64,000 bases of DNA. Source: Rhodospirillaceae bacterium (GTDB lineage Bacteria; Pseudomonadota; Alphaproteobacteria; Rhodospirillales; Rhodospirillaceae). This document shows positions 8,666 to 19,918 of this stretch, piece by piece; position 1 is the first letter of the stretch; every line of letters starts with the position of its first letter. The position numbers were made by a program, and so were the translations under genes. The stretch covers positions 38,841-102,840 of the forward strand of contig JAVJSV010000007.1 of assembly GCA_040219235.1 (NCBI GenBank). Direction: 5' to 3'. The notes beneath the pieces were generated by a model. It saw only the letters and a program-made list of their open reading frames with translations. It made no database searches and was not told the origin of the DNA.

Positions 8666-10999
8666 ATGCTTTCACAAAACCTAGAAAAGACATTGCATCA
8701 CGCTCTGGCTTTAGCCGCCGAGAGAGATCATGAATATGCCACGTTGGAGCATCTATTATTGGCGTTATGCGACGATCAAGACGCCATATCTGTAATGCGC
8801 GCATGTAATGTTGATTTAGATCAGCTCAGCCAAGTGCTGACTGGTTTCGTTGACGAAGATATGGAAGGTCTTGTCGGGTCTGGAGAAGAAGACCCTAAGC
8901 CGACCGCCGGCTTTCAGCGCGTTGTCCAGCGCGCGGCTATTCATGTGCAGTCCTCTAATCGCGAGGAAGTCACAGGAGCTAACGTGCTTGTGGCACTTTT
9001 CTCTGAACGGGAGAGCCATGCTGTTTATTTTCTGCAAACCCAGGATATGACGCGCTTGGACGCTGTGAATTATATCTCTCACGGTATTGCTAAACGTCCT
9101 GGCGAAGCACGGTCTAAACCTGTAAGTGGCGCCGAAGACGACGCACAGGGTGGGGACGAGCCTGGCAAACAGGGCAAAGAAGCACTGACGGCCTATTGCG
9201 TTAACTTAAATGAAAAAGCTGCAGACGGTAAAATTGACCCGCTGATCGGTCGTGATCTCGAGATCGAACGAACCATCCAAATCCTATGCAGACGAACGAA
9301 AAACAACCCGCTTTATGTTGGTGATTCTGGTGTTGGTAAAACGGCACTGGCCGAGGGATTAGCAAGACGAATTGTTAACAAAGAGGTTCCGGCTGTTTTA
9401 GAGAACGCCACAATTTTCTCATTAGATATGGGAACATTATTGGCGGGGACGCGATACCGTGGGGATTTTGAGGAGCGTCTAAAGGCTGTTGTTTCAGAGT
9501 TGGAACAAACAGAAGGGGCTGTCCTCTTCATTGATGAGATCCACACTGTTATCGGCGCAGGGGCCACATCAGGTGGAGCAATGGATGCATCCAATCTGTT
9601 GAAACCCGCGCTTGCGGCCGGCTCTTTAAGGTGTATGGGTTCGACGACCTATAAAGAATACCGCAGTCACTTCGAGAAAGACCGTGCATTGGTGCGGCGT
9701 TTCCAAAAGATAGATGTTGTCGAACCGTCCGTTGAGGACACAATCAAAATTCTCAAGGGTCTCAAGCCTTATTATGAAAAACATCATAACGTAAGGTATA
9801 CCGCCGATGCGATTCGCACAGCCGTTGAGCTTGCATCAAAATATATCAATGATCGTAAGCTTCCAGATAAAGCAATTGATGTGATCGATGAAACTGGTGC
9901 AGCGCAAATGCTTGTGCCTGAGGCAAAACGCCGCAAGACAATTTCTGTCAAAGAGGTTGAGGCTGTTGTCGCTAAGATGGCCCGCATTCCGCCTAAGTCT
10001 GTATCTCGGGACGATAAAAAAGCTCTGCAGGCTCTTGAGCGCGATCTTAAAACAATGGTCTTTGGCCAAGACAATGCCATCGTCGCGCTATCGAGTGCCA
10101 TTAAGCTATCGCGCGCCGGTTTAAGAGAGCCTGAGAAACCAATTGGCAGTTACCTATTCTCTGGACCAACCGGCGTTGGTAAGACGGAAGTCGCGCGTCA
10201 GCTTGCCGCCAGTTTAGGCATAGAACTGCATCGCTTCGATATGTCTGAGTATATGGAACGCCATTCTGTATCACGACTTATTGGTGCGCCTCCTGGCTAT
10301 GTAGGATTTGACCAAGGTGGTTTGTTAACGGATGCCGTCGATCAACATCCGCATTGCGTCCTCTTGCTCGATGAGATTGAAAAAGCCCACCCAGACTTAT
10401 TTAATATTTTGCTTCAAGTTATGGATCACGGGAAGCTTACTGACCATCACGGGAAGAGTGTCGATTTCCGCAATACGATTTTGATCATGACGACAAATGC
10501 AGGCGCTTCTGAGCTTGCAAAAAATGCGATTGGTTTTGAGCGTGAGAGCCGTGTGGGCGAGGATAAAGAAGCTATCGAGCGTATGTTTACGCCGGAGTTC
10601 CGTAATCGCCTCGATGCTATTATTCCTTTCGCATCTCTAAATACAGAGGTGATTGGTAAGGTCGTGGATAAGTTTATCATTCAGTTGGAGGCCCAACTAT
10701 CAGACCGCAATGTGACGATTGAGTTGTCGCAGGCCGCGCGCGATTATTTAGCGAGCAAAGGCTATGATAAAACTATGGGGGCCCGTCCTCTCGGACGTCT
10801 CATCCAGCATGAGATTAAGAAGCCCCTTGCAGAAGAGCTTTTGTTTGGGAAGTTGGTGTCGGGTGGTCTCGTCAAGATTGGTCTGAAGGATCGTAAGCTG
10901 ACCTTTGATCTTGAACCGATGGTGAAAGCGACGAAACCAACAAAGAAAAAGAAGAAGGGCACCGGTGGATCATCTAAGATTCCTGAGACAGTAAACTAG
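8666..10999 (+). CDS. clpA: ATP-dependent Clp protease ATP-binding subunit ClpA
   Basis: ClpA is the hexameric unfoldase that feeds substrates into ClpP. It has a double Clp-N domain at the start (LEHLLLAL), a first AAA+ module with Walker [10 protein letters not shown], a second with GPTGVGKTE and [11 protein letters not shown], and a Lys-rich tail. The open frame begins at 8594, but the ATG at 8666 is chosen because it matches the usual [10 protein letters not shown] start, gives 777 residues and follows AAGG. clpS lies 50 bp upstream, so the adaptor and unfoldase are co-expressed. Confidence 0.94.
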   Translation: MLSQNLEKTLHHALALAAERDHEYATLEHLLLALCDDQDAISVMRACNVDLDQLSQVLTGFVDEDMEGLVGSGEEDPKPTAGFQRVVQRAAIHVQSSNREEVTGANVLVALFSERESHAVYFLQTQDMTRLDAVNYISHGIAKRPGEARSKPVSGAEDDAQGGDEPGKQGKEALTAYCVNLNEKAADGKIDPLIGRDLEIERTIQILCRRTKNNPLYVGDSGVGKTALAEGLARRIVNKEVPAVLENATIFSLDMGTLLAGTRYRGDFEERLKAVVSELEQTEGAVLFIDEIHTVIGAGATSGGAMDASNLLKPALAAGSLRCMGSTTYKEYRSHFEKDRALVRRFQKIDVVEPSVEDTIKILKGLKPYYEKHHNVRYTADAIRTAVELASKYINDRKLPDKAIDVIDETGAAQMLVPEAKRRKTISVKEVEAVVAKMARIPPKSVSRDDKKALQALERDLKTMVFGQDNAIVALSSAIKLSRAGLREPEKPIGSYLFSGPTGVGKTEVARQLAASLGIELHRFDMSEYMERHSVSRLIGAPPGYVGFDQGGLLTDAVDQHPHCVLLLDEIEKAHPDLFNILLQVMDHGKLTDHHGKSVDFRNTILIMTTNAGASELAKNAIGFERESRVGEDKEAIERMFTPEFRNRLDAIIPFASLNTEVIGKVVDKFIIQLEAQLSDRNVTIELSQAARDYLASKGYDKTMGARPLGRLIQHEIKKPLAEELLFGKLVSGGLVKIGLKDRKLTFDLEPMVKATKPTKKKKKGTGGSSKIPETVN

Positions 11000-11064
11000 A
11001 AAATATCCTCTCTCGGCAATTCTGAACTCTCTTCGAGATTCACTCCAAAAGCTAAGGTAAAGAA

Positions 11065-11091
11065 AAACCCCCGCCGAGAAGGCGGGGGTTT
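11065..11091. terminator. Bidirectional terminator between clpA and glnA
   Basis: An 11-bp GC-rich perfect stem (AAACCCCCGCC with GGCGGGGGTTT, loop GAGAA) lies between the convergent clpA and glnA. On the leftward strand the stem is followed by an excellent U tract, so it is best suited to end glnA, and it may also serve clpA. Confidence 0.88.
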
Positions 11092-11150
11092 CCCTGCGCG
11101 ATCAGACAGCCTGGGTAACAATCTGGTCCAGGCAATCTAGTCGGACGTTT

Positions 11151-12560
11151 TTAGGACGAGTAGTACATGTCGAACTCGACAGGATGTGGAGTTTGCATGA
11201 AGCGGATAACTTCGGCCCGCTTAAGGCTAATATAGCCATCGATCATATCGTCAGTGAATGCATCGCCTTTGGTCAAGAAGTCGCGGTCCGCATCCAGCGC
11301 ATCCAGCGCTTCTGCCAGTGAAGAGCAAACAGTCGGGATGTCTTTTAACTCTTCGGGTGGCAAATCATACAAGTCTTTGTCCATCGGATCGCCAGGATGA
11401 ATTTTGTTCTCAATGCCATCGATACCGGCCATCAGCATGGCAGCATAGCCGAGGTATGGGTTGCCTGCCGGATCAGGGAAGCGGACTTCGACACGTTTGC
11501 CCTTTGGACTGGCAACGTGCGGAATACGACAAGATGCTGAACGATTGCGGGCAGAGTAGGCCAATAGCACAGGGGCTTCAAAGCCAGGAACCAGCCGCTT
11601 GTAACTATTGGTCGTGGAGTTGGTAAACGCATTAATAGCTTTGGCGTGCTTAATGATGCCACCGATATAGTACAATGCCATTTCCGATAGATCTGCATAG
11701 CCAGAGCCAGCGAATAAATTCTTGCCATCCTTCCACAAAGATTGGTGCACATGCATACCGGAGCCGTTGTCGGCATAGACGGGCTTGGGCATGAATGTTG
11801 CGGTCTTGCCGTAGGCATGTGCGACCATGTGGACGCAGAACTTGTATATCTGCATGCCATCACCACATTTGATCAGCTCGTCAAACTTGATGCCAAGTTC
11901 GTGCTGTGATGGTGCAACTTCATGGTGATGTTTTTCCATGGCAAGTCCCATCTCATGCATGACGGTGACCATCTCAGCACGAAGATCTGTTCCACTATCT
12001 ACTGGTGGAACTGGGAAGTAACCACCCTTATCCTTTGGGCGGTGAGCGTAGTTGCCTTCGTCGTACCCACGCCAACTATTGTAGGGACCTTCTTCACTAT
12101 CGATCTGGTAGCCCATCATGTTTTGCTTGGTCGAGAAACGGACATCATCAAAAACAAAAAATTCCGCTTCTGGGCCAAAGTAAGCGACATCGGCAATCCC
12201 ACTGGACTGCATGTATGCGAGGGCGGCTTTTGCCACAGAACGCGGGCAGCGATTGTAAGGTTGTCCTGTTGAGGGTTCAATAACGTCGCAGAACAAGATC
12301 AACTGTGCTTGAGCCGTAAATGGATCCATTACAGCTGTTGAAAGGTCTGGCAGCAGTGTCATGTCTGACTTGTCGATGCTCTTCCATCCTTGAATCGATG
12401 AGCCATCAAACATGATGCCCTCATTCAGCATGTCTTCATCCACAGTGCTAACATGCTGGGCAGTGTGCTGCCATTTACCGGCAGGGTTGGTGAAGCGGAA
12501 ATCGACGTATTTAACGTCATTTTCCTCAATCATCTTAAGTATTGTCTTTGGGTCCGACAT
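11151..12560 (-). CDS. glnA: Glutamine synthetase type I
   Basis: GlnA condenses glutamate and ammonia with ATP. The protein is 469 residues, the standard dodecameric GSI length. Visible are the latch region [13 protein letters not shown], the [14 protein letters not shown] and NRSASCRIP active-site motifs, and [10 protein letters not shown] with the tyrosine that is adenylylated in GSI-beta enzymes. The frame can be opened four codons earlier, but the ATG at 12560 is preferred because AAGGATGGGA precedes it. glnB is upstream on the same strand, with a GCGAG/CTCGC hairpin at 12665-12681 between them, the usual alphaproteobacterial nitrogen-control pair. Confidence 0.95.
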   Translation of the reverse strand: MSDPKTILKMIEENDVKYVDFRFTNPAGKWQHTAQHVSTVDEDMLNEGIMFDGSSIQGWKSIDKSDMTLLPDLSTAVMDPFTAQAQLILFCDVIEPSTGQPYNRCPRSVAKAALAYMQSSGIADVAYFGPEAEFFVFDDVRFSTKQNMMGYQIDSEEGPYNSWRGYDEGNYAHRPKDKGGYFPVPPVDSGTDLRAEMVTVMHEMGLAMEKHHHEVAPSQHELGIKFDELIKCGDGMQIYKFCVHMVAHAYGKTATFMPKPVYADNGSGMHVHQSLWKDGKNLFAGSGYADLSEMALYYIGGIIKHAKAINAFTNSTTNSYKRLVPGFEAPVLLAYSARNRSASCRIPHVASPKGKRVEVRFPDPAGNPYLGYAAMLMAGIDGIENKIHPGDPMDKDLYDLPPEELKDIPTVCSSLAEALDALDADRDFLTKGDAFTDDMIDGYISLKRAEVIRFMQTPHPVEFDMYYSS

Positions 12561-12687
12561 AGATTTTCCCATCCTTATGAGTGGTGGAGTAAAAGCTTAG
12601 CTGCCGTTATGGCCAGCAAAGTTGTGCAGGACTTGCTTCGCGCAGGAAAAGCAGGTCAAGCAAAGCGAGTAGGCGCCTCGCGGGAGT

Positions 12688-13341
<654 letters not shown>

Positions 13342-13342
13342 G

Positions 13343-13419
13343 GCGGGTGTAGCTCAGTTGGTTAGAGCGCCTGATTGTGGTTCAGGAGGTCGTGGGTTCG
13401 ATCCCCATCACTCGCCCCA
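13343..13419 (+). tRNA. tRNA-His (GTG anticodon)
   Basis: The cloverleaf folds with a GCGGGTG acceptor arm, D-arm GCTC, anticodon loop with GTG and a T-arm with GGTTCGATCC. The discriminator base is C and the CCA end is encoded. The base just before (13342) is G, matching the extra G-1 of histidine tRNAs, which pairs with C73. No partner gene is needed to explain it. Confidence 0.95.
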
Positions 13420-13491
13420 TTCCTAAAATATCAGAACTGATTAAGGGCACATGGTACGACAGAGTGGTGCCGTTTATTAGCACATGCCCCC

Positions 13492-13515
13492 AATAAGGTA
13501 TTATAATACCTTATT
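13492..13515. repeat. 24-bp perfect palindrome before rplM
   Basis: AATAAGGTATTA is followed directly by its exact reverse complement. As DNA it could be an operator. As RNA it would form a 10-12-bp AU-rich hairpin without a U tract, so it is a poor terminator. It lies about 70 bp after tRNA-His and 140 bp before rplM. Confidence 0.6.
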
Positions 13516-13655
13516 CTCAAATTGCTGTTTTTACTATCTTTTTAGCGTTGACACCGCATTAAAGCTCCCATAAACAGCGGCTATAATTCGTAATGACCAT
13601 GCTTAGAATTGATTCTGCGCAAAGGTCAAAACCAAAAAAGCTCCTAGAGGATGAA

Positions 13656-14120
13656 ATGAAGACATATTCAGCCCGCCCGAGTGAGGTGCAGCGCAAATGG
13701 TACATTATTGATGCTGAGGACATTGTCCTAGGCCGCATGGCCGTTGAAATTGCCGACCTTTTACGCGGCAAACATAAGCCTATGTATACCCCACACATTG
13801 ATACCGGTGACAATGTCATCGTGATCAACGCTGCTAAAGTGCGCCTGACCGGTGATAAGTTATCCAATAAAACTTATTACTGGCATACAGGTTATCCTGG
13901 CGGGATTAAGAGCCGGACAGCTGGCGAGTTATTGTCCGGACGTTATCCAGAGCGTGTTGTTGAAAAAGCTGTAGAACGCATGATGCCAAAAGGGCCCCTT
14001 GGTCGTGCCCAGTTCAAAAAATTGAAAATTTACGCGGGCACTGAACACCCGCATGAAGCTCAGAAACCAGAAGTCCTAGATATTGCCGCGCGCAATCCGA
14101 AGAACAAGAGGAGTGCTTAA
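13656..14120 (+). CDS. rplM: 50S ribosomal protein L13
   Basis: L13 is an early-assembly protein of the large subunit. The 154-residue product starts [20 protein letters not shown] and contains [18 protein letters not shown] and [12 protein letters not shown], all family hallmarks. The frame is open from 13593, but the ATG at 13656 follows AGAGG at a proper distance and gives the standard N-terminus. rpsI begins 2 bp after the stop, the conserved L13-S9 operon. Confidence 0.95.
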   Translation: MKTYSARPSEVQRKWYIIDAEDIVLGRMAVEIADLLRGKHKPMYTPHIDTGDNVIVINAAKVRLTGDKLSNKTYYWHTGYPGGIKSRTAGELLSGRYPERVVEKAVERMMPKGPLGRAQFKKLKIYAGTEHPHEAQKPEVLDIAARNPKNKRSA

Positions 14121-14122
14121 AC

Positions 14123-14593
14123 ATGACGGATGCAACCACCTCTCTTGAAGATCTCAAGGAAGTTGTCACTGAAGCAGCAGCACCTCGCGAGCCGAAGAAA
14201 GACGAATTTGGCCGTTCCTATGCCACTGGCCGACGCAAAGATGCTGTCGCTCGCGTATGGATCAAGCCTGGCACCGGTAAAATCACGGTTAACAGCCGCG
14301 AACTGGAAAACTATTTTCCACGACCTGTGCTGCGGATGATGATCAATCAACCGTTTCAGGTGACCAACAGAGAAAACCAATTCGATGTGTACTGCACGGT
14401 TTCCGGTGGTGGACTGTCGGGGCAGGCTGGCGCACTGCGCCATGGTATTTCACAGGCCCTCACCTTGTTTGAGCCAGACCTGCGTCCTGTTCTTAAGAAA
14501 GGTGGTTTCCTTACGCGTGACTCTCGCGTTGTTGAACGTAAGAAGTATGGTCGCCGCAAAGCGCGTCGTAGTTTCCAGTTCTCAAAGCGTTAA
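14123..14593 (+). CDS. rpsI: 30S ribosomal protein S9
   Basis: S9 contacts the P-site tRNA through its C-terminal tail. The core begins at [19 protein letters not shown] (about residue 32) and ends with the diagnostic [16 protein letters not shown] tail. The acidic N-terminal extension of about 30 residues is common in alphaproteobacteria. It follows rplM by 2 bp and is followed by a strong intrinsic terminator, so the two form a complete operon. Confidence 0.96.
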   Translation: MTDATTSLEDLKEVVTEAAAPREPKKDEFGRSYATGRRKDAVARVWIKPGTGKITVNSRELENYFPRPVLRMMINQPFQVTNRENQFDVYCTVSGGGLSGQAGALRHGISQALTLFEPDLRPVLKKGGFLTRDSRVVERKKYGRRKARRSFQFSKR

Positions 14594-14618
14594 AACGCTT
14601 CACCATAATAATGCTGAG

Positions 14619-14650
14619 AAAGGGCGTTGTTTTTGGCAACGCCCTTTTTC
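14619..14650 (+). terminator. Intrinsic terminator of rplM-rpsI
   Basis: AAAGGGCGTTG at 14619-14629 pairs with CAACGCCCTTT at 14637-14647, and the stem runs into a T tract. It lies 25 bp past the rpsI stop. Confidence 0.9.
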
Positions 14651-14712
14651 TTTGTGCAGCTAAGCTATTAAAGTCTTTTCCACAGCTTGTTGACGAGAGA
14701 CATTGATAAGTC

Positions 14713-16323
14713 ATGAAGAATGGCGATTCTTCCATAACCGAACTCATGCACGAGGCGGCGACATGCTTCAATGCAGGTGATTTGCCGGGTGCGCAGTCAG
14801 CCTGCGAACGCTTGATTGAAATCGAGCCCGGTCATCCTGACGCGCTCAATGTATTGGCAGTGATTGCCCGGGCAAACAAGAAGTGGGGCCGGGCTGAAGA
14901 GATTGCCAAAGAGGCTTTTGCTGTCAATCCAAACAGTGCGCGGCTTGCCAATACACTTGGCTTAATCTTTCTCGACCAGCGACGACTGAATGAAGCTATT
15001 GAGAGCTTTGAAACGGCTATAGGTTTGAATGATCAGCATAGCGGGTACCTGAGTAATTTAGGAAGCGCACTCCAGGCTGATGCTCAATGGGAAACCGCCA
15101 AGGATGCTTTTAGCCGAGCCCTAGTCATTGATCCGGTTTTTCGTGCCGCTTTGATTGGTCGTGCTTCCGTGGCGACAGATATGGGAGTTTTCGCAGAGGC
15201 CGTGACGGATTTGGCGCTCGCAAAAAAATCTGGCCCTCCTGATCCGGCTGTTGAAACGGGTTTTGCCAAGCTGTTCCTCGCTCAGGGTAACCTGGATGCG
15301 GCCTATACGGCATTTGATGCTGCCGTTGCGCTTACAGAGCACGTTGCAGATGCAAAGGTTAATCGTGGTCTCATTCGCATGATGCAAGGTCGGATACAAG
15401 ATGGATGGGAAGACTATGCCTCACGCAGGTGGCGCAGATGGTCGCGCTCAGCATCACGTTATTCACATATACAACCTTGGAAAGGCGAGAACCTCTCTGG
15501 GAAGTCAATTCTGATATGGTGCGAGCAGGGTCTTGGCGAAGCCATCCTGTGCGCTTCATTTATCAACAAACTCACAGCCGAGGCAGAGCGTGTGACCGTT
15601 GAAGTTGATGCTCGTCTTGTATCCTTGTTTGAGAGATCTTTTCCTGCCGTAGAGATCGTCGCGCAAGGGACTGAAGCTATTGGCGAAGAAAATTCAATCG
15701 ATATTCAGGCGCCGATTTTTGAGTTGATCGGGTACCGCTCATCCAACGCGTTGACGCAAGCTCCTGGGGCAGCCTTTCTCTGGCCAGATGAAGACCAAAA
15801 GGAAGCCTTTGCCATGGAGTACCGGGCCTTGGGCGGTGATAACCCCTTGGTTGGCATTTCGTGGGGAAGTCCTGCTGCTGCGACAGCCCGTCAAAAAAGT
15901 CTGCCTATCGATATTTTTGAGCCAATACTGAGGATACCGGATGTGACATTCGTAAATCTTCAGTATGGCCCAGCGCGCCATGAAATAGCTGAGATTGCCC
16001 AAAGTGTCGGTGCCAATTTGATTACCGATTCTACTGTTGATCTTGATGGGTCATTAGATTCTCCAGCAGCTCAAATTGCGGCGCTAGACCTTGTCATTAC
16101 AGTGACGAACTCTACCGCGCATTTGGCTGGTGCGCTTGGCAAGGAAACATGGGTGTTAGTGCCTCCTTTAGGGCTGGGAAGCATGTGGTATTGGTTCACG
16201 GATATGGACAAAAGCCCATGGTATGCGTCTGTGACTTTAATGCGTCGAACGTTAGGGGCGGATACTCAATTCATGTCGCAAGTCACTATGCGCCTCAAGG
16301 CTTGGGTCGATCGGCGGTGCTAA
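14713..16323 (+). CDS. TPR protein with glycosyltransferase-like C-terminus
   Basis: The first 240 or so residues are tetratricopeptide repeats, with alternating A-x-x-L-G-x-A and P-x-S/D helices such as NTLGLIFLDQRRLNEAIESFETAIGL. The C-terminal half resembles the GT-B fold of GT9/GT41-like domains: it has IWCEQGLGEAILCASF, VGISWGSPAA, and a late DLVITVTNSTAHLAGALGKETWVL motif, the usual nucleotide-sugar/heptosyltransferase-like signature. Proteins of this layout modify flagellin or surface glycans in alphaproteobacteria, but the acceptor here is unknown. It lies alone between rpsI and argC. Confidence 0.78.
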   Translation: MKNGDSSITELMHEAATCFNAGDLPGAQSACERLIEIEPGHPDALNVLAVIARANKKWGRAEEIAKEAFAVNPNSARLANTLGLIFLDQRRLNEAIESFETAIGLNDQHSGYLSNLGSALQADAQWETAKDAFSRALVIDPVFRAALIGRASVATDMGVFAEAVTDLALAKKSGPPDPAVETGFAKLFLAQGNLDAAYTAFDAAVALTEHVADAKVNRGLIRMMQGRIQDGWEDYASRRWRRWSRSASRYSHIQPWKGENLSGKSILIWCEQGLGEAILCASFINKLTAEAERVTVEVDARLVSLFERSFPAVEIVAQGTEAIGEENSIDIQAPIFELIGYRSSNALTQAPGAAFLWPDEDQKEAFAMEYRALGGDNPLVGISWGSPAAATARQKSLPIDIFEPILRIPDVTFVNLQYGPARHEIAEIAQSVGANLITDSTVDLDGSLDSPAAQIAALDLVITVTNSTAHLAGALGKETWVLVPPLGLGSMWYWFTDMDKSPWYASVTLMRRTLGADTQFMSQVTMRLKAWVDRRC

Positions 16324-16415
16324 TAGTCGCTTCCTATTCGCTTCATCTTTCGTCAGTACGTCAGTTGGTGTACATCTTCGTTACAGAAACACTATGATCA
16401 AAATCGAGTAGAAAA

Positions 16416-17459
16416 ATGGATAAACCCATTCGTACAGCTATTCTAGGTGCCAGCGGTTACACCGGAGCTGAACTGGTGCGTTTGCTTGCTGGCCATCCTA
16501 ATGTCGTTATTACGGCATTAACAGCCGACCGCAAGGCTGGGCAAACATTGGGCAGCGTCTTCCCGCACTTGGCTTGGCTCGAACTTCCGGACTTGGTCAC
16601 GATTGATGATGTGGATTGGGATGAAGTGGATTTTGTTTTCTGTGCTTTGCCTCACGGGACAACGCAGGATGTCATTGCCGATTTGCCAGGAGACAAAAAG
16701 ATTGTTGATTTGTCGGCGGACTTTCGGCTGTCTGATGTCAGTCTGTACGATGATGTGTATGGCCACGCTCATCGAGCGCCTGCCCTTCAGGAAGAGGCGG
16801 TGTATGGCCTGACTGAGCATGCACGGGAGGCCGTCGCGAAAGCACGGCTTGTTGCTAACCCTGGATGCTATCCTACGTCAGCTCTCTTGCCGCTGATTCC
16901 ACTCGTGAAGGCGGGAATGATTGATGCCGATGATATCATCATTGATGCAAAATCAGGTGTGTCTGGCGCAGGCCGTGCGCCGAAAGAAACATCTCTGTTT
17001 ACTGAGGTCAGCGAAGGTATCCACGCGTATGGTGTTGGCTATCACAGGCATGCACCGGAAATAGAGCAAGAGCTCGGACGTGCGGCCCGGCGAAAAATTA
17101 TTGTGAACTTTACGCCTCATTTGGTGCCCATGAACCGTGGCATTTTTTCCACCATTTACGTCCGAGGCGTTGACGGAAATGGGGCATCGGAAGTGCGTGC
17201 CAAGTTGGCGGAGACCTATAGCGGCGAGCCGTTTGTGAAGGTGCTGCCTGATGGTAGTATTCCGCAGACGCGGCACGTCCGTGGATCCAATCATTGTTTC
17301 ATGAGTGTCACGGTGGACCGCTTAAAGGGCCGCATGATTATTTGCTCGGTTGAAGATAATTTGATCAAAGGAGCGTCAGGGCAGGCGATACAAAACATGA
17401 ATGTGATGTATGGCTTGCCGGAGTCGACCGGGCTGACACAAGCGCCAATGTTTCCATAA
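16416..17459 (+). CDS. argC: N-acetyl-gamma-glutamyl-phosphate reductase
   Basis: ArgC performs the NADPH-dependent third step of arginine synthesis. The NADP-binding motif GASGYTGAELVRLL is at the N-terminus and the catalytic cysteine lies in NPGCYPTSALL (Cys151). The KSGVSGAGR and HRHAPEIEQEL motifs are also present. The 347-residue length is normal for the long form. It overlaps the gamma-carbonic anhydrase gene by 1 bp (TAATG) and follows the ribosomal protein operon, as in many alphaproteobacteria. Confidence 0.95.
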   Translation: MDKPIRTAILGASGYTGAELVRLLAGHPNVVITALTADRKAGQTLGSVFPHLAWLELPDLVTIDDVDWDEVDFVFCALPHGTTQDVIADLPGDKKIVDLSADFRLSDVSLYDDVYGHAHRAPALQEEAVYGLTEHAREAVAKARLVANPGCYPTSALLPLIPLVKAGMIDADDIIIDAKSGVSGAGRAPKETSLFTEVSEGIHAYGVGYHRHAPEIEQELGRAARRKIIVNFTPHLVPMNRGIFSTIYVRGVDGNGASEVRAKLAETYSGEPFVKVLPDGSIPQTRHVRGSNHCFMSVTVDRLKGRMIICSVEDNLIKGASGQAIQNMNVMYGLPESTGLTQAPMFP

Positions 17460-17998
17460 TGAGTTTGGCGGCCAAACCGACGATCGTGCCATGGAACGGG
17501 GTAAGGCCGACCATTGATGCAAGTGCCTTTATCGCATCCAATGCCACAGTCATTGGTGATACGCACATCGGAGCGGAAGCCAGCATATGGTTTAATGTCG
17601 TCTTGCGCGGTGATGTGAATTTTATCCGCGTCGGAGCGCGAACCAATATCCAGGATGGCACGGTCGTTCACGTGTCGTCTAAGGACCATCCAACCATTAT
17701 CGGTGATGATGTTCTCATCGGTCACATGGCGATGATCCATGCGTGCACTCTTGAAGACCATTGCTTTGTTGGGATGTCGGCAACCGTTATGGATGGCGCT
17801 ATCGTCGAGCAAGGGGCTATGGTAGCAGCAGGTGCGCTTGTTGCGCCTGGAAAGCGCGTGGCGACAGGGCAGCTCTGGGCTGGGACGCCGGCAAAATACA
17901 TTCGTGATGTATCTGCTGAAGAAGCTGCGAGTTTTCCAACTCAAATCCAGCGCTATGTGGATCTGGGCCAGAAATATAAAGAACTCCTGAAGAATTAG
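17459..17998 (+). CDS. Gamma-class carbonic anhydrase family protein
   Basis: This 179-residue left-handed beta-helix protein has hexapeptide repeats (IGAEASIWFNVVLRGD, IGDDVLIGHMAMIHAC). Zinc-ligand histidines are recognisable in QDGTVVHV, GHMAMIHAC and nearby strands. The family (YrdA/PaaY/CaiE-like) contains true gamma-carbonic anhydrases and inactive relatives, so activity is not assured. It is translationally coupled to argC, a common but unexplained pairing. Confidence 0.85.
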   Translation: MSLAAKPTIVPWNGVRPTIDASAFIASNATVIGDTHIGAEASIWFNVVLRGDVNFIRVGARTNIQDGTVVHVSSKDHPTIIGDDVLIGHMAMIHACTLEDHCFVGMSATVMDGAIVEQGAMVAAGALVAPGKRVATGQLWAGTPAKYIRDVSAEEAASFPTQIQRYVDLGQKYKELLKN

Positions 17999-18004
17999 GC
18001 GCGA

Positions 18005-18040
18005 CCGTCATAGAACAATCATTGGCGGTCGTTCTATGAC
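18005..18040. promoter_or_regulatory. Inverted repeat with Pho-box-like half, upstream of phnD-like gene
   Basis: A perfect 10-bp inverted repeat (GTCATAGAAC at 18007-18016, GTTCTATGAC at 18031-18040) lies about 45 bp before the binding-protein start. Bases 18005-18023 match the PhoB consensus CTGTCATAWAWCTGTCAYA at roughly 14 of 19 positions by eye. PhoB control of the transporter is plausible, but the repeat could instead form a hairpin after the gamma-carbonic anhydrase gene. Confidence 0.35.
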
Positions 18041-18084
18041 ACGCTAGCATGCAACACGATTTGTATTTTGAGGAGTAACGTCCG

Positions 18085-19050
18085 ATGAAACTCGGTCTCA
18101 CATCTATCGCTGTTTGTGTGTTGAGTTTGGTGTATTTCCCTCAGATACAAGCTCAAGAACAATGTCCTCGCGGCACATTGGATTCTCGATACTGCGATAG
18201 AGATGGTGATCTCATTGCAGATTTGCCGTTAGAGGAAGATGATTGGCAAGATCCCTCTGCTTTAATTTTTTCATATACTCCCGTCGAAGACCCTGCTGTG
18301 TATGAAAAAGTATGGGCGGACTTTATCGCTCATTTGGAAAAAAAAACTGAAAAGCGGGTGATTTTCTTTCCCGTGCAGTCCTATGCCGCTCAATATGAAG
18401 CCATGCGATCAGGACGTTTGCATGTGGCGGGCATTAATACAGGCGGTACGCCTGTCGCTGTTAACTGTTCAGGGTTTGTGCCGTTCTCAATGATGGCGGG
18501 GGAGGATGGCGCTTATGGTTACGAAATGGAAATTATCGTACCTACAAATTCTGACATCCAAACTCCCGCAGACCTCAGAGGCAAAGCCCTGACTTTTACG
18601 TCTCCAACCTCAAACTCCGGGTTCAAAGCGCCGTCCGCGATTCTGAAGGCCGAATTTGGTCTTGTTGCAGACACAGACTTTGAAACAACGTTTTCTGGGA
18701 AGCATGACAACTCAATCTTGGGTGTCGCAAATGGTGATTATGAAGCGGCTGCTGTCGCCAACTCTGTGCTCGGGCGTATGCTGGATCGCGAAACGGTTGA
18801 TCCAGGCACGCTTCGGTCTATCTACAAATCGCAGACGTTTCCAACGACGTCCTACGGGCATGCCTACAACTTGCATCCCGCAATAGCGGCCAAAATTCGC
18901 CAAGCCTTTTTCACCTTTCCTTGGGCAGGATCAGGTTTGGCTGAAGAGTTTGCAGAAGAGGACCGCTTCATCTCGATAAGCTACAAAACTGATTGGCAAG
19001 TGATCAGAACAATTGATAGCGCGTCTGATGTTTCCTATGACTGCCGTTAG
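18085..19050 (+). CDS. phnD: Phosphate/phosphite/phosphonate ABC transporter binding protein
   Basis: The 321-residue protein has a signal peptide (cleavage near AQA, residue 23) and the PhnD fold. Recognisable elements are YAAQYEAMRSGRLHVAGINTGG, VNCSGFVPF, and ADLRGKALTFTSPTSNSGFKAP. The mature N-terminus carries a CDRDGDLIAD acidic stretch seen in some marine PhnD-like proteins. It captures a phosphorus oxyanion in the periplasm; whether phosphonate, phosphite or another compound cannot be told. It starts the phnDCE1E2-type cluster. Confidence 0.85.
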   Translation: MKLGLTSIAVCVLSLVYFPQIQAQEQCPRGTLDSRYCDRDGDLIADLPLEEDDWQDPSALIFSYTPVEDPAVYEKVWADFIAHLEKKTEKRVIFFPVQSYAAQYEAMRSGRLHVAGINTGGTPVAVNCSGFVPFSMMAGEDGAYGYEMEIIVPTNSDIQTPADLRGKALTFTSPTSNSGFKAPSAILKAEFGLVADTDFETTFSGKHDNSILGVANGDYEAAAVANSVLGRMLDRETVDPGTLRSIYKSQTFPTTSYGHAYNLHPAIAAKIRQAFFTFPWAGSGLAEEFAEEDRFISISYKTDWQVIRTIDSASDVSYDCR

Positions 19051-19090
19051 ATGATGGTGGTTTCAGTCAAAATGCTGGGTCTTTGCCAGT

Positions 19091-19918
19091 ATGCCTAGCT
19101 TAAAACTTAAAAACTTGGTCAAGAGATATCCAACCGGTGATTTGGCGTTGGACGATGTTACGTTAGATGTGCCGGAAGGACAGGTTATGGCGCTTATCGG
19201 TCCTTCAGGGGCCGGCAAAAGTACTTTGATTCGATGTGTCAACAGGCTGGTTGAACCCACCAGTGGTGATGTCTTTCTCGGTGATCAAAACGTTACCAAA
19301 ACGGGAGCCAGAAAATTGCGGCGTGTGCGCCGTCGCATGGGTATGATTTTTCAGGAATACGCTTTGGTAGAGCGGCTGTCGGTGATGGAAAACGTATTGT
19401 CGGGTCGCCTTGGCTATGTTGGGTTCTGGGCCAGTTGGTTTAGGCGTTTTCCACAAGATGATATCGGAAACGCTTTCAATTTACTGGAACGCGTCGGCCT
19501 TGCTGGCATGGAAGATAAGCGCGCTGATGCCTTGTCAGGGGGGCAGCGCCAGCGTGTTGGTATTGCTAGGGCGCTGATTCAAGACCCAGATATTTTACTT
19601 GTTGATGAACCCACGGCGAGTCTTGATCCCAAAACATCCCGGCAAATCATGCGCCTCATTACTGAACTGTGCACTGAACGCAGTTTGTCTGCTGTAGTAA
19701 ATATCCATGATGTACCGCTCGCTAAACTGTTTGCTCAACGGGTTGTTGGTCTGCAACTTGGACGGATTGTTTATGATGGTCCAGCAGACGGCCTAACCCC
19801 CGATGTTCTGACTCAGATCTATGGGGAGGAAGATTGGACAGCCACGGACCAGAAACTGGGTGATGGCTCAAAAACTGGCGATGCAGACACTCCAGAACCC
19901 ATAGAGATCAAAGAGTGA
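19091..19918 (+). CDS. phnC: Phosphonate-type ABC transporter ATPase
   Basis: The 275-residue ATPase has Walker [10 protein letters not shown], signature [15 protein letters not shown] and Walker [14 protein letters not shown], followed by an IHDV H-loop. The [18 protein letters not shown] stretch is close to PhnC proteins. It energises uptake by the two permeases that follow, the first of which overlaps it by 4 bp. The C-terminal 25 residues are acidic and probably flexible. Confidence 0.88.
   Translation: MPSLKLKNLVKRYPTGDLALDDVTLDVPEGQVMALIGPSGAGKSTLIRCVNRLVEPTSGDVFLGDQNVTKTGARKLRRVRRRMGMIFQEYALVERLSVMENVLSGRLGYVGFWASWFRRFPQDDIGNAFNLLERVGLAGMEDKRADALSGGQRQRVGIARALIQDPDILLVDEPTASLDPKTSRQIMRLITELCTERSLSAVVNIHDVPLAKLFAQRVVGLQLGRIVYDGPADGLTPDVLTQIYGEEDWTATDQKLGDGSKTGDADTPEPIEIKE

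Noticed and set aside
17291..17944. Leftward 217-residue frame opposite argC/gamma-carbonic anhydrase
   Set aside because: Its composition is that of a reverse shadow (many His, Arg, Cys) and both covered genes are certain.
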